Shown one piece after another: positions 17,758-26,576 of a DNA stretch of 64,000 nucleotides; within the stretch, counting starts at the first letter, position 1; each line of letters opens with the position of its first letter. Position numbers and translations under genes: made by a program. This DNA comes from Bartonella sp. HY328. GTDB lineage: Bacteria > Pseudomonadota > Alphaproteobacteria > Rhizobiales > Rhizobiaceae. A model generated the notes under the pieces. The model saw only the letters and a program-made list of their open reading frames with translations, did not search any database and was not told the origin of the DNA. The DNA is taken from positions 1,852,501 to 1,916,500 of the forward strand of contig NZ_CP104883.1 in NCBI RefSeq assembly GCF_025449335.1, in the 5' to 3' direction.

Positions 17758-18381
17758 TTAAACAATTGGAACCATGATAATTTTTACATAAGATGGCCGC
17801 TTTTTTAACCTTTGATACCAATTTGAAATCTTCGGAAAATCTTTATACCGTTTGATATTAATTTCATAATAATAATAAATAAAAGTTCCAACAATAATAT
17901 CGGCAACACCAAAATTCTTACCAGAAAGCCATAGGTTTAAACTGAGTTCATTTTCAATTATAGAAAGTTTATTCTCAAAATCATCTATTGCATCAGCTAA
18001 AATATGAGCATCACGTTTTTCTGGTGCTAAACGTACCGAGTTGAACAAAATAACTTTAAATAGCGGAAAAAGCTCTTCACTAGCCCAATCCATCCATTTT
18101 TCAGCAGCGCACTGTTGCTTTGGGTCGTCGATCCAAAAACTATCGCGACCATATTGTGCTGCAATATAGCGAACAATAGTGTTCGATTCCCATAAGATAA
18201 AACCATCATCATCAATAACTGGAATCATAGCATTAGGATTAAGTGTTAAAAACTTCGGTGTATCTAAACCGCCAAATTTGCCTCCAACTTCGATGTTTTC
18301 ATAATTTAACCCAAGTTCCTCGGCGATCCAAAGAACTTTTTTTACATTTATAGAATTATTGCGCCCCCAGATTTTTAGCAT
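17758..18381 (-). CDS. Glutathione S-transferase family protein
   Basis: 207 residues with an N-terminal thioredoxin-like domain (MLKIWGRNNSINVKKVLWIAEELG, then NPNAMIPVIDDDG with the cis-proline, and LWESNTIVRYIA with the glutathione-contacting Glu/Ser). An all-helical C-terminal domain follows. The NNSINVKK context suggests a Ser/Asn-type (theta/beta-like) active site. Its start lies 1-2 bases from the mobB stop, so it is probably co-transcribed with mobAB. The substrate is unknown. Confidence 0.9.
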   Translation of the reverse strand: MLKIWGRNNSINVKKVLWIAEELGLNYENIEVGGKFGGLDTPKFLTLNPNAMIPVIDDDGFILWESNTIVRYIAAQYGRDSFWIDDPKQQCAAEKWMDWASEELFPLFKVILFNSVRLAPEKRDAHILADAIDDFENKLSIIENELSLNLWLSGKNFGVADIIVGTFIYYYYEINIKRYKDFPKISNWYQRLKKRPSYVKIIMVPIV

Positions 18382-18382
18382 T

Positions 18383-18907
18383 TTAATCCCCCAATTTATT
18401 TTTGTGCAAATCCATATGATTTTCGATAAAATCCGAAATAGCGATTATATCATCAATATCAAAAACCGGTAGCGTTTCATTGCTTTGATCCATATCACTT
18501 GCCACAGCAACAATATGAGGGTCATTCAAACTAAGGTTTTCCCCGCGTTTTCCTCCTTCACGGCGAATTTCCAGCTTGTCGTGGCCTTCTCGCTTATAGC
18601 CTTCAACAACTATAAGATCACACGGAGAAAAATGCGATAAAATTACTGCCATATGTGGTTCGTCTTCATCCAAATTTTCATGGATAAATGCCCAGCGATT
18701 AGCTGATACAACAGCAACTTCACCTGCTCCAGCTTGACGATGACGCCAAGAATCGGTGCCTTCAACATCGATATCAAAATCATGATGCGCATGTTTTATC
18801 GTTGCAATTTTATAACCTCGAGAGGTAAGCTCGGCAACAACACGTTCGGTCATTGTGGTTTTACCATTATTTTTCCAACCAGTTATACCAAATATCTTAT
18901 GTTCCAT
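18383..18907 (-). CDS. mobB: Molybdopterin-guanine dinucleotide biosynthesis adaptor protein
   Basis: 174 residues. The Walker A loop is GWKNNGKTT. The usual KHAHHDFDIDVEGTDSWRHRQAGA block and IVVEGYKREGHDKLEI identify MobB, a GTPase that assists MobA in forming the bis-MGD cofactor of molybdoenzymes. It starts 15 bases after the mobA stop and ends next to the GST gene. No molybdoenzyme gene is visible in the window. Confidence 0.95.
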   Translation of the reverse strand: MEHKIFGITGWKNNGKTTMTERVVAELTSRGYKIATIKHAHHDFDIDVEGTDSWRHRQAGAGEVAVVSANRWAFIHENLDEDEPHMAVILSHFSPCDLIVVEGYKREGHDKLEIRREGGKRGENLSLNDPHIVAVASDMDQSNETLPVFDIDDIIAISDFIENHMDLHKNKLGD

Positions 18908-18922
18908 GTTAATTTACCTTAC

Positions 18923-19564
18923 CTAACACCATAATGACTTAGCAACCTCAAGGTCGTCTTTGGTATTGACATTAAAAAACGGATTAATGCTATTTTCAAG
19001 TTCATTGCCAAACTCATAGTTCTTAGCATCTACCTTTTGTGCAAATGAATAGATACTTCTTTTGCCTGCCTGTAAATGGCTTTTCAGATCATCAATTAAA
19101 TTGACTGGCCAAAGACCAAAAGTTGGCTGGTATTCTCCGTTATAGGTTGACAATATTGCTCTATCCAAATCAGCTTTATAAAATGCTTGTAATCGTGCGA
19201 TATAATTTTTTGGAAAAAATGGCGTATCAACTGCCACTGTTACAATGGCGCGATAATTATGATTTTGTGCATAGGCCGCTGCCGCATAAATACCAGATAG
19301 CGGTCCAAGATTACTAAACGCCTCCTTGTCCGCCATATAAATTCTATCCTTTTTGGCAAGCAATAATGGATTATTAGTGCTGACAATAACCTCACCTTTG
19401 GTAAGGTAAGGTTCCTGACTTTCTAACATCTGTAACGATAAGCGATTATATATATGGTCAAGTAAGGTGGTGTCACCAATAGCAATAAGGGCTTTATCGC
19501 TGCCCATTCGCTGCGAGCGACCACCAGAGAGAACCACTCCTAAAAGCTTTGAATTTTCAAACAT
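18923..19564 (-). CDS. mobA: Molybdenum cofactor guanylyltransferase
   Basis: 213 residues from ATG 19564. The nucleotide-binding motif is GVVLSGGRSQRMGSDKAL, followed by LGPLSGIYAA, VAVDTPFFP and YQPTFGLWP. It transfers GMP from GTP to Mo-molybdopterin. The frame is open to a TTG at 19582, but the ATG gives the conserved N-terminus. It lies 119 bases downstream of the DUF815 ATPase and is followed by mobB. Confidence 0.94.
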   Translation of the reverse strand: MFENSKLLGVVLSGGRSQRMGSDKALIAIGDTTLLDHIYNRLSLQMLESQEPYLTKGEVIVSTNNPLLLAKKDRIYMADKEAFSNLGPLSGIYAAAAYAQNHNYRAIVTVAVDTPFFPKNYIARLQAFYKADLDRAILSTYNGEYQPTFGLWPVNLIDDLKSHLQAGKRSIYSFAQKVDAKNYEFGNELENSINPFFNVNTKDDLEVAKSLWC

Positions 19565-19683
19565 AATTTTTATCTTTGCCAATTATTAAAATAAGCAAGA
19601 TTGCCCATAAATAGTAAAATATTTAATTAAAACAATAAATCGCCGCATTAAATGAAAGTGGTTTATTAAATGCCACGAACTTA

Positions 19684-20550
19684 TTAGCGGATATTCCTTC
19701 CAAGCCGTCCGGCAACATCTTGAATAAATTGCCATGCAACGCGTCCAGAACGATTACCACGGGTTGTCGCCCAACTAAGTGCTTCTTGGCGCAATTCATT
19801 GCGATCAATTGGTAAATTATAATGATCAGCATAACCATAAATCATGGCTAAATAATCATCTTGACTACATTTATGAAAACCAAGCCACAGGCCAAAACGA
19901 TCCGAAAGCGAAACTTTCTCTTCAATGGCTTCTGAAGGATTGATGGCGCTTGAACGTTCATTATCAATCATATCACGCGGCATTAAATGGCGGCGATTGG
20001 AGGTTGCGTAAAATAAAACATTATTAGGACGGCCTTCAATACCGCCGTCAAGAGCTGCTTTTAAAGATTTATAGGATGTATCATCATGATCAAAAGATAA
20101 ATCATCGCAAAAGAGAATGAAATTATAAGGCGTATTTTTTAAAAGATTCATCAACTGTGGTAAAGAATCAATATCCTCACGATGAATTTCTACTAATTTT
20201 AAACGTCCTTCGCCAAGTTTGTCTAAATTAACCGCAGCATGAGCAGATTTAATCAAAGATGACTTACCCATGCCGCGTGCGCCCCAAAGCAAAACATTGT
20301 TGGCTGCAAAGCCTTGCGCAAATCGCCGTGTATTTTCAACGAGCATGTCACGGGATTGATCAACGCCTTTAATCAGTGCAATATCCACGCGATTAACATT
20401 TTTTACTGGGTTGAGCTTTAGATTTGCAGCATCCCAAACAAAGCAATCGGCACTTTCTGCATCCATCGGTTTGGCAATTGGCGGTGCGATTTGTCTAAGT
20501 ACGCTAATCAGTTCATCAAGTTTATGAAGCAGTTCGGGATTATCAGACAT
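19684..20550 (-). CDS. DUF815-family AAA+ ATPase
   Basis: 288 residues, the normal DUF815 size. The Walker A loop is WGARGMGKSS and Walker B is ILFCDDLSFD. YATSNRRHLMPRDM (sensor 1) and SLSDRFGLWLGF follow, and a C-terminal helical part ends WATTRGNRSGRVAWQF. DUF815 proteins are widespread in proteobacteria with no settled function. The gene is transcribed away from yajC with about 170 bases between the start codons, an arrangement common in alphaproteobacteria. Confidence 0.92.
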   Translation of the reverse strand: MSDNPELLHKLDELISVLRQIAPPIAKPMDAESADCFVWDAANLKLNPVKNVNRVDIALIKGVDQSRDMLVENTRRFAQGFAANNVLLWGARGMGKSSLIKSAHAAVNLDKLGEGRLKLVEIHREDIDSLPQLMNLLKNTPYNFILFCDDLSFDHDDTSYKSLKAALDGGIEGRPNNVLFYATSNRRHLMPRDMIDNERSSAINPSEAIEEKVSLSDRFGLWLGFHKCSQDDYLAMIYGYADHYNLPIDRNELRQEALSWATTRGNRSGRVAWQFIQDVAGRLGRNIR

Positions 20551-20722
20551 GAAAACTCTAACCTTTATGGCAATATTTTGATATTATTATTATGTTCTTG
20601 GTGAGAAAAATGCAATTCATTGTTTTTGCTAGTTGCTATAACCATCGCAACACATTATTTCATATTAACAACTGGTAGCGTTGATAACGCTATTTTTATC
20701 AAATTGCTTAAGGAGTTTTCCT

Positions 20723-21178
20723 ATGTCATTTATTACACCAGCTTATGCGCAAGCTGCAGGTGGAGGTGCCGCATCATTTATGAATTTTGCACCATTGCTT
20801 CTCATTTTCGTCATTATGTATTTCCTTATGATACGCCCTCAAAGAGCGCAAATGAAAAGACATCAGGAAATGATCAATGCTGTTCGCCGCGGCGATAGTG
20901 TTGTGACTGGCGGTGGCTTTATTGGTAAGGTTACTAAAGTTTTTGATGCTGAGGGTGAAGTGGAAGTAGAACTTGCCGATAATGTGCGTGTTCGCGTGTT
21001 GCGTAGCACCTTATCAAATGTTCGCACCAAGAGTGAAGTTGCGACAGAAAAAACTGCCACCAAAGCTAATAATAAAGATCGTGGTAATAAAAACGACAAA
21101 AAAACTGATGAAAAAGTAGATAAAGATGACAGCAATGAAACAGCTGTTGACAATGATCAAGCATCAGAAAATAAATAA
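20723..21178 (+). CDS. yajC: Sec translocon accessory subunit YajC
   Basis: 151 residues from ATG 20723, which has AGGAG 8 bases upstream. Typical blocks are the short periplasmic N-terminus with PAYAQA, one membrane helix (FAPLLLIFVIMYFLMIRPQ) and RGDSVVTGGGFIGKVTKV. The C-terminal 45 residues are an unusually long Lys/Asp/Asn-rich charged tail. It associates with SecDF-YidC at the inner membrane. secDF follows after 116 bases that contain a terminator-like hairpin. Confidence 0.95.
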   Translation: MSFITPAYAQAAGGGAASFMNFAPLLLIFVIMYFLMIRPQRAQMKRHQEMINAVRRGDSVVTGGGFIGKVTKVFDAEGEVEVELADNVRVRVLRSTLSNVRTKSEVATEKTATKANNKDRGNKNDKKTDEKVDKDDSNETAVDNDQASENK

Positions 21179-21187
21179 TTAAAAAAT

Positions 21188-21239
21188 AGCTAGAGCATTT
21201 TAAAATGATAATGTAAGCATTTATATGTTCTAGCTTTTT
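21188..21239 (+). terminator. Terminator-like hairpin between yajC and secDF
   Basis: The left arm AGCTAGAGCAT pairs with ATGTTCTAGCT (11 bp, one G-U), followed by TTTT. It lies just after the yajC stop, so part of the transcription may end here. This would make YajC more abundant than SecDF. Confidence 0.5.
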
Positions 21240-21294
21240 GCTTTGCCAAAAACAAAAATGATCACTGTAAACTCTTTAAATGGGAACTCAATAA

Positions 21295-23553
21295 ATGCTA
21301 TTTTTTTCTGTGTGGAAACGGGTTCTCATTTGGGCAGTAATCTTGTTTGGAATCGTCTTTGCGTTGCCCAACATTTTGCCAAGCAGCATTTTATCAAAAT
21401 TACCGTCAAGTTATGCCAATTTGCATTTGCCTTTGGGCATTGATCTGCGCGGTGGCTCGCGGATTATTATGCAGTTGCCGAAAGATGATGGACAATTGCG
21501 CCTTGATACAATCGATGTCATTACTCGTCGTTTAGATCAATTTAACCAAGAATTTATGGATTATAGCGTAAATGCACAAAGCAGGCAGGCGATACGTGTT
21601 GAAGTGCCAGGCTTTTTTAATGTGCAAGAATTAAAAGATATTGTCAGCGTACCTGCGAATATAGCAATTTACCAAGAGGTGGATAATATCAAGGCGCAAG
21701 ATGTTATAACAGGTAAGGTTTCAGCGCCCAAAAATAGCGAAATTTTTTATGATTTTTCAGATCCGCCAGTTGGTTATTTAATTAATGCCAATCCAGTTAT
21801 TCTTGGAGAAAATCTTGTTGGTGCATCGGTTGAAACGAAAGCTGAAAGTGATGAAGCAGACGTTAGAATAACTCTTGATGAAGCTGGCGCACAAGCCTTA
21901 GATAATTTTACAAAATCATCACCCAACAAACGCTTATTTTTCATTATGGATGGTGATGTTATCTGGATTGAGAATAATGTAAAAAAAGTTGATGCTGGTT
22001 ATCTTGATATTGGTCCTGTTGAAAAAGAGCGTGCAAGTAGTTTTGCAACCCTGATTTCAAGCGGCCCTCTTCCTACTGCAGTTACCTTGATTGAAGAGCG
22101 CACTATTGGTGCAGATCTAGGCAAGGACTATGCATCTTCAGGCTTTAAAGCGGCAATCGGTGCTTTATTAGTTGTTGCGATTTTTATGATTATTTCATAC
22201 GGCTTTTTAGGCGTTGTAGCCGATATTGCATTAACTGCAAATTTGGCACTTGTCATAACAATTTTAAGTTTTATAGGCGTGCCGCTTTCACTCGCCGGCT
22301 TTGCGGGTCTTGTTTTAACTATTGGCGTTTCGGTTGATGCTATTATCCTGATATATGAACGTATACGGGAGGATCGTCGCAATGGCTATTCGGTCACGCA
22401 AGCATTAGAGGCTGGCTTTGCAAGAGCAAAAGGCACAATTATTGATGCCAATATTACCACTTTAATTGCGGCAGTTGTGTTATTTCTGCTTGGTATTGGA
22501 CCAATTCATGGTTTCGCTTTGACGGTTACCGTTGGTATTATTGTATCGCTTTTCACAACGCTTACCTTTACCCGTTTAATGATCTCCACATGGGTGCGTT
22601 ATTTCAAACCAGGCGAGGTGCCTGCCCGTATTTTCCGTATTGTTCCTGTTAATACGCGCATAGCCTTTATGCGCATTGGTAAGTGGACATTGAGTCTTGC
22701 TTGCGCATTAATCATTGCAACCTGCGGCTTAAGCCTAATGAGTGGTATTAATTATGGTATTGATTTTGCTGGAGGCTCTCTTGCCGTTTTAGAGGCTAAA
22801 GGTGATGAGGCTGATGCAAATGACGTGGCTGAGCGGGTGGAAAATCTCAATATTGGCGACGTTGTTATTACGCAATCTAAAAACGCAAAAATTCTCTATC
22901 TAACGGTTCCAAGTCAAGAAATGGGCGAAGACGCAGATCAATCTGTTGCTGTAAAACTTAGAAACGAATTTTCGCAAGATTATCAATTGCAACGTATGGA
23001 TGTTGTAGGACCGCAAATATCAGAAAATCTTTCTTCTGCAAGTATGGTAGCAGTTATCATTTCACTTATTGCGATATTCGGCTATGTTTGGTTGCGTTTT
23101 GATTGGAAGTTTGCAATTGGTGCGGTCGTAACCACCATTCATGATGTTATCATCTTGTTATTCTTGTTTATTGTTTTCCAGTGGCAGTTTAATATTTGGA
23201 GCATTGCAGCAGTATTAGCAATCATTGGCTATTCGCTTAACGATACCATCGTCGTTTATGATCGTATAAGAGAATTATTACGTAAGGATGGATATATCCA
23301 AATAACTTCGCTTGTCGATATTGCTATTAATCGCACTTTATCGCGTACCCTTTTAACATCACTAGCAACATTAATAGCCCATATTCCACTTTATTATTTT
23401 GGTGGTACAGATATGCGTGATTTTGCATCAGTCTTATTGCTTGGCATTATAATTGGAACTTATTCATCTATCTTTATTGCCGGTCCCTTAGCTGTTTTAT
23501 TAGGTATTGGGCGCAACAAGCAAATAGAATATGCCGAAGAACAAGTTGTATAG
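21295..23553 (+). CDS. secDF: Fused protein translocase subunit SecDF
   Basis: 752 residues joining SecD and SecF in one chain, as in many Hyphomicrobiales. The SecD half begins with a membrane helix, then LPLGIDLRGGSRI (usual RGGS block) and a periplasmic P1 domain. Six helices follow, with VLTIGVSVDAIILIYERIRED. The SecF half has GINYGIDFAGGS and LAIIGYSLNDTIVVYDRIRE, which carries the proton-pathway acidic residues. About 12 membrane helices are expected. It uses the proton gradient to pull exported proteins through SecYEG. The Mth938-like gene starts 56 bases downstream. Confidence 0.97.
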   Translation: MLFFSVWKRVLIWAVILFGIVFALPNILPSSILSKLPSSYANLHLPLGIDLRGGSRIIMQLPKDDGQLRLDTIDVITRRLDQFNQEFMDYSVNAQSRQAIRVEVPGFFNVQELKDIVSVPANIAIYQEVDNIKAQDVITGKVSAPKNSEIFYDFSDPPVGYLINANPVILGENLVGASVETKAESDEADVRITLDEAGAQALDNFTKSSPNKRLFFIMDGDVIWIENNVKKVDAGYLDIGPVEKERASSFATLISSGPLPTAVTLIEERTIGADLGKDYASSGFKAAIGALLVVAIFMIISYGFLGVVADIALTANLALVITILSFIGVPLSLAGFAGLVLTIGVSVDAIILIYERIREDRRNGYSVTQALEAGFARAKGTIIDANITTLIAAVVLFLLGIGPIHGFALTVTVGIIVSLFTTLTFTRLMISTWVRYFKPGEVPARIFRIVPVNTRIAFMRIGKWTLSLACALIIATCGLSLMSGINYGIDFAGGSLAVLEAKGDEADANDVAERVENLNIGDVVITQSKNAKILYLTVPSQEMGEDADQSVAVKLRNEFSQDYQLQRMDVVGPQISENLSSASMVAVIISLIAIFGYVWLRFDWKFAIGAVVTTIHDVIILLFLFIVFQWQFNIWSIAAVLAIIGYSLNDTIVVYDRIRELLRKDGYIQITSLVDIAINRTLSRTLLTSLATLIAHIPLYYFGGTDMRDFASVLLLGIIIGTYSSIFIAGPLAVLLGIGRNKQIEYAEEQVV

Positions 23554-23608
23554 GTAAAATAGCTCTATTTTAAAATGACGCATTATAAGTACAAAATTGG
23601 AAGTTCTA

Positions 23609-23995
23609 ATGGTTCAAGGAATTGAGATTCGTGACGCGCATTTCCCCGGCAGCGCCCCTATTGATGCCTATGGAAATGGTGGTTTTCGTTTTGCCGATAT
23701 GTCTCATAAGGGCTCGATTATTTGTATACCAAGCGGTATTTATGGGATAGACCTCGGTGCTGCAACACCAACCATGGCGGATATTGATCGAGTTTTACAA
23801 GAGGCTGACGGCATTGAAATTTTATTAATTGGAACTGGGGAAAAGCTATTACGTCTAACAAAAGATGTCCGTTCTGCCTTGCAAGCACGAAATATTTCTA
23901 CAGATACAATGAGTACAGGCGCAGCAGTGCGCACTTTTAATGTTTTGTTGGCGGAAAATCGTGCCGTAGCAGCTATTCTTTATGCGGTTGAATAA
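23609..23995 (+). CDS. Mth938-like (DUF498/NDUFAF3-family) protein
   Basis: 128 residues from ATG 23609; a TTG 12 bases earlier is in frame but less likely. The Mth938 domain spans nearly the whole protein, with IEIRDAHFPGSAPIDAYGNGGFRF, GSIICIPSGIYGID, EILLIGTGEKLL and STGAAVRTFNVLLAENR. The human homologue NDUFAF3 is a complex I assembly factor; the bacterial role is not established. The stop overlaps the ATG of the next gene by one base, indicating translational coupling. Placement right after secDF is a recurring alphaproteobacterial arrangement. Confidence 0.92.
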   Translation: MVQGIEIRDAHFPGSAPIDAYGNGGFRFADMSHKGSIICIPSGIYGIDLGAATPTMADIDRVLQEADGIEILLIGTGEKLLRLTKDVRSALQARNISTDTMSTGAAVRTFNVLLAENRAVAAILYAVE

Positions 23996-24843
23996 TGGAT
24001 AATACGCAATATTGTATGCAGCTCTTAAAGCAGGGCGATTTCGACCGTTATATTGCTTTGCTTTTTGCGCCACGTCAAAAGCGAGCTGGACTTGCTGCAT
24101 TATTTGCCTTTAATCACGAAATTGCTCGTATCCGCAATGTCGTTAAAGAACCATTAGCCGGTGAAGTAAGGTTACGGTGGTGGGCTGATAATATTGAAAG
24201 AGCAAATAGCGAACCTACACAAAATCCGGTTCTTGATGCCTTACTGGAAGCAATTAATACTTACGACTTACCGAAAAAAGTTTTAATTGACGCCTGCGAA
24301 GCCCGTATTTTTGATCTTTACAATGATTCATTTTCAACTATTGCTGACTTTGAAGGCTATTGCGGCGAAACGCAATCAATCTTACTTAAGCTTGCCTGTC
24401 AAATAATTGATGAATTTGAAGCACAAAATAGCAATGATGCATGCGGTTATGGCGGCGTAACTGCAGTGTTGATGCAAATGATACAGTTCTTACCGATGAT
24501 TACCGCCGAACATCAACTTTATATCCCAGATGAAATTTTAAACGCCGTTGGTGTTAAACGTGAAGATATTACTGCCGATAGCGAAAATAGCGAACAAAAG
24601 TCAAGACTAATTACAGCTATAACTGCTTTTTCTTTTGAACATTATAATGATTTTAAAGCGGCTGAACAAAAATTAAAACCGAGTTTAAGGCCTATATTCC
24701 TACCCTTAACATTGGCTCCACATTACATTAAACAGGCGCAAAGGGCGGATTATAAAGCGTTTACTGAGCATTTTGAGTTATCCCACCTAAAGCGTCAATG
24801 GTTGATTTTAAAAACAGCTATAACGGGTAATTTTGCGCGTTGA
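23995..24843 (+). CDS. Squalene/phytoene synthase-like protein (NDUFAF6-type)
   Basis: 282 residues of the trans-isoprenyl diphosphate synthase head-to-head fold. Visible blocks are YIALLFAPRQKRAGLAALFAFNHEIARI, RLRWWADNIER and GYCGETQSILLKLA. The two DxxxD aspartate motifs of real phytoene or squalene synthases are not evident: the first is FNHEIARI and the second region reads YGGVTAVLMQ. So it is probably not a carotenoid enzyme. The human relative NDUFAF6 is a complex I assembly factor with the same kind of loss. It is translationally coupled to the Mth938-like gene. No crt or hpn genes adjoin it. Confidence 0.85.
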   Translation: MDNTQYCMQLLKQGDFDRYIALLFAPRQKRAGLAALFAFNHEIARIRNVVKEPLAGEVRLRWWADNIERANSEPTQNPVLDALLEAINTYDLPKKVLIDACEARIFDLYNDSFSTIADFEGYCGETQSILLKLACQIIDEFEAQNSNDACGYGGVTAVLMQMIQFLPMITAEHQLYIPDEILNAVGVKREDITADSENSEQKSRLITAITAFSFEHYNDFKAAEQKLKPSLRPIFLPLTLAPHYIKQAQRADYKAFTEHFELSHLKRQWLILKTAITGNFAR

Positions 24844-25167
24844 TAAGAATAAAAAAGCAACTAGTGAAATAGTTGAAGCTTAGCAGTTAAAGCATTTTTT
24901 GCTTTATCGTTAGATTGACTACTCTTTCCTTATTTACATTTTGAGATAAAATGAAATATTTTACCTCAAATAGTTTTAATCTTAATAATTGAACTATCAA
25001 TTAGGCCAAGTCTTACTAATATTAAAGTGGAAACACTCAATCAGTTCTGCATTCACTAAAACTTAGTTAAGCAAAATTTGCAACAGCTTTGCTAATTCTC
25101 TAAGGCTGGAAAAATGAATTTTGACGATATCCTAGTCTCCTCACCTTTTAATTAAAAGGATCAAAAA
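24844..25167. other. Convergent gap
   Basis: 324 bases between two converging genes. A 16-base perfect palindrome (CCTTTTAATTAAAAGG, 25144-25159) lies just past the kinase stop, and AAAGC / GCTTT around a T-run lies near 24890. Either could contribute to termination, but both are weak. Confidence 0.4.
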
Positions 25168-26571
25168 CTAACTTTGCTTTTGAATAATTGGAAAAATAAG
25201 CACTGCCTTAAGACCCGGTTTTGCATCTTCAAATACAAGACTACCACCATGTAAGCGCATTACCGCTTTTGCAAGACTTAAACCAATACCTGACCCTTGT
25301 TGCGTGCGGCTTTTTTCTAAACGATAAAAGCGTTCTGTCACTTTTTCTCGCTCACTTTCGGGTATGCCTGGGCCATTATCAGAAACTATAACGCTTACAT
25401 AATTGTCATCGTTCATTTCCATCGATAGCGTAATTTGCGGACAATGATTATCCAACACAGCATATTTAATTGCATTATCCGTAAGATTAAAAATCGTTTG
25501 GGCAACGAGCTCGCGACTAGCATCAATATTCACATCAAGGAGATGCTCCAATATCATATGAACACCAGCTTCCTCGGCAACTGGCTCGCAAAGCTCTGCA
25601 ACATCCTCAACAATTTGTCGTAAATTAGCTTTTTTATGTTCAACACTGGTATTGCCTGCCTCAATACGCGAAATCATTAAAATAGCATTGAAGGTACGAA
25701 TAAGCTGGTCGGATTCGTCTAATACCTGATTGAGTGCAGCACGATAATTTTCGCTATCATCATTGCTCAAAGCCTGCTCTGCTTTATTGCGTAGCCTTGT
25801 CAACGGCGTTTTTAAATCATGAGCAATGTTGTCGGACACATGGCGCAAGCCTGCATTCAACTCTTCAATTTTTTCAAGCATCACATTAAGATTGCTTGTT
25901 AGCCGGTCAAATTCATCACCTGAACCCGAAACAGGTAGACGGCCTGTTAAATCACCGCTCATTAACCTACGCGATGCAAGCGTAATAGTATCGATACGTT
26001 GCAATGCGCGTCGTCCTATAAAAAACCAAATTAAAAACGTACCTATTGCAACAGCGCTAAATGCAAAAAGCAAAGATTTATTCAAAACCTCAGCGAATTT
26101 TTTCGGATCGCCTAAATCACGGCCGATCATAACTTTCATGCCATTTGGTAAATTAATAAGCATGACAAGAGCCTGATGGTCATTAATCTTATTACCATCA
26201 CCTAAACGGCCATAATAAATGGGTTCATTCAAGTGATCGGCATTTTTTAAAAGTCCTGGCTCAATGTTACTAACATTACCAGCCAAAATCCTCCCCACAG
26301 GATCCGTTACGAGGTATAAAAACGCACCGGGCTGGCGGGAACGCCGATCAATTGTGCGTACAAGTAGCGGAATACCGCCATGCTCATAGGCAGATTCAAT
26401 CGAAGCAACCTCCTCCGCTAAAGCGAGTCTTGTTTCGTTTTGTACCATGGTAAAAGCAAGCTTGGTCATGTAAAATACAGTAGCAAACGCAACCAGCCCA
26501 AACAGCAAAATAAACAGTGCTGATAGACGTACTGCGGTCGTTCGAAAAATATTTCTAATACTTGACAACAC
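25168..26571 (-). CDS. Two-component sensor histidine kinase
   Basis: 467 residues. Two membrane helices (about 17-39 and 168-190) flank a periplasmic sensor region of about 130 residues. A HAMP domain (RRLMSGDLTGRLP) follows, then the HisKA H-box VSDNIAHDLKTPLTRLR (His near residue 250). The HATPase domain has the N-box DNAIKYA, VSDNGPGIP (G1) and GSGIGLSLAKAV (G2). It starts 5 bases after the response regulator stop. With the HtrA gene upstream, it resembles envelope-stress or cation-responsive systems of Rhizobiales. The signal is not deducible from the sequence. Confidence 0.93.
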   Translation of the reverse strand: MLSSIRNIFRTTAVRLSALFILLFGLVAFATVFYMTKLAFTMVQNETRLALAEEVASIESAYEHGGIPLLVRTIDRRSRQPGAFLYLVTDPVGRILAGNVSNIEPGLLKNADHLNEPIYYGRLGDGNKINDHQALVMLINLPNGMKVMIGRDLGDPKKFAEVLNKSLLFAFSAVAIGTFLIWFFIGRRALQRIDTITLASRRLMSGDLTGRLPVSGSGDEFDRLTSNLNVMLEKIEELNAGLRHVSDNIAHDLKTPLTRLRNKAEQALSNDDSENYRAALNQVLDESDQLIRTFNAILMISRIEAGNTSVEHKKANLRQIVEDVAELCEPVAEEAGVHMILEHLLDVNIDASRELVAQTIFNLTDNAIKYAVLDNHCPQITLSMEMNDDNYVSVIVSDNGPGIPESEREKVTERFYRLEKSRTQQGSGIGLSLAKAVMRLHGGSLVFEDAKPGLKAVLIFPIIQKQS

Positions 26572-26576
26572 TTAAA

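Noticed and set aside
23995..24843. Carotenoid or hopanoid synthesis gene
   Set aside because: Aspartate-rich catalytic motifs are not evident and no pathway genes adjoin it; an assembly-factor-like role fits better.
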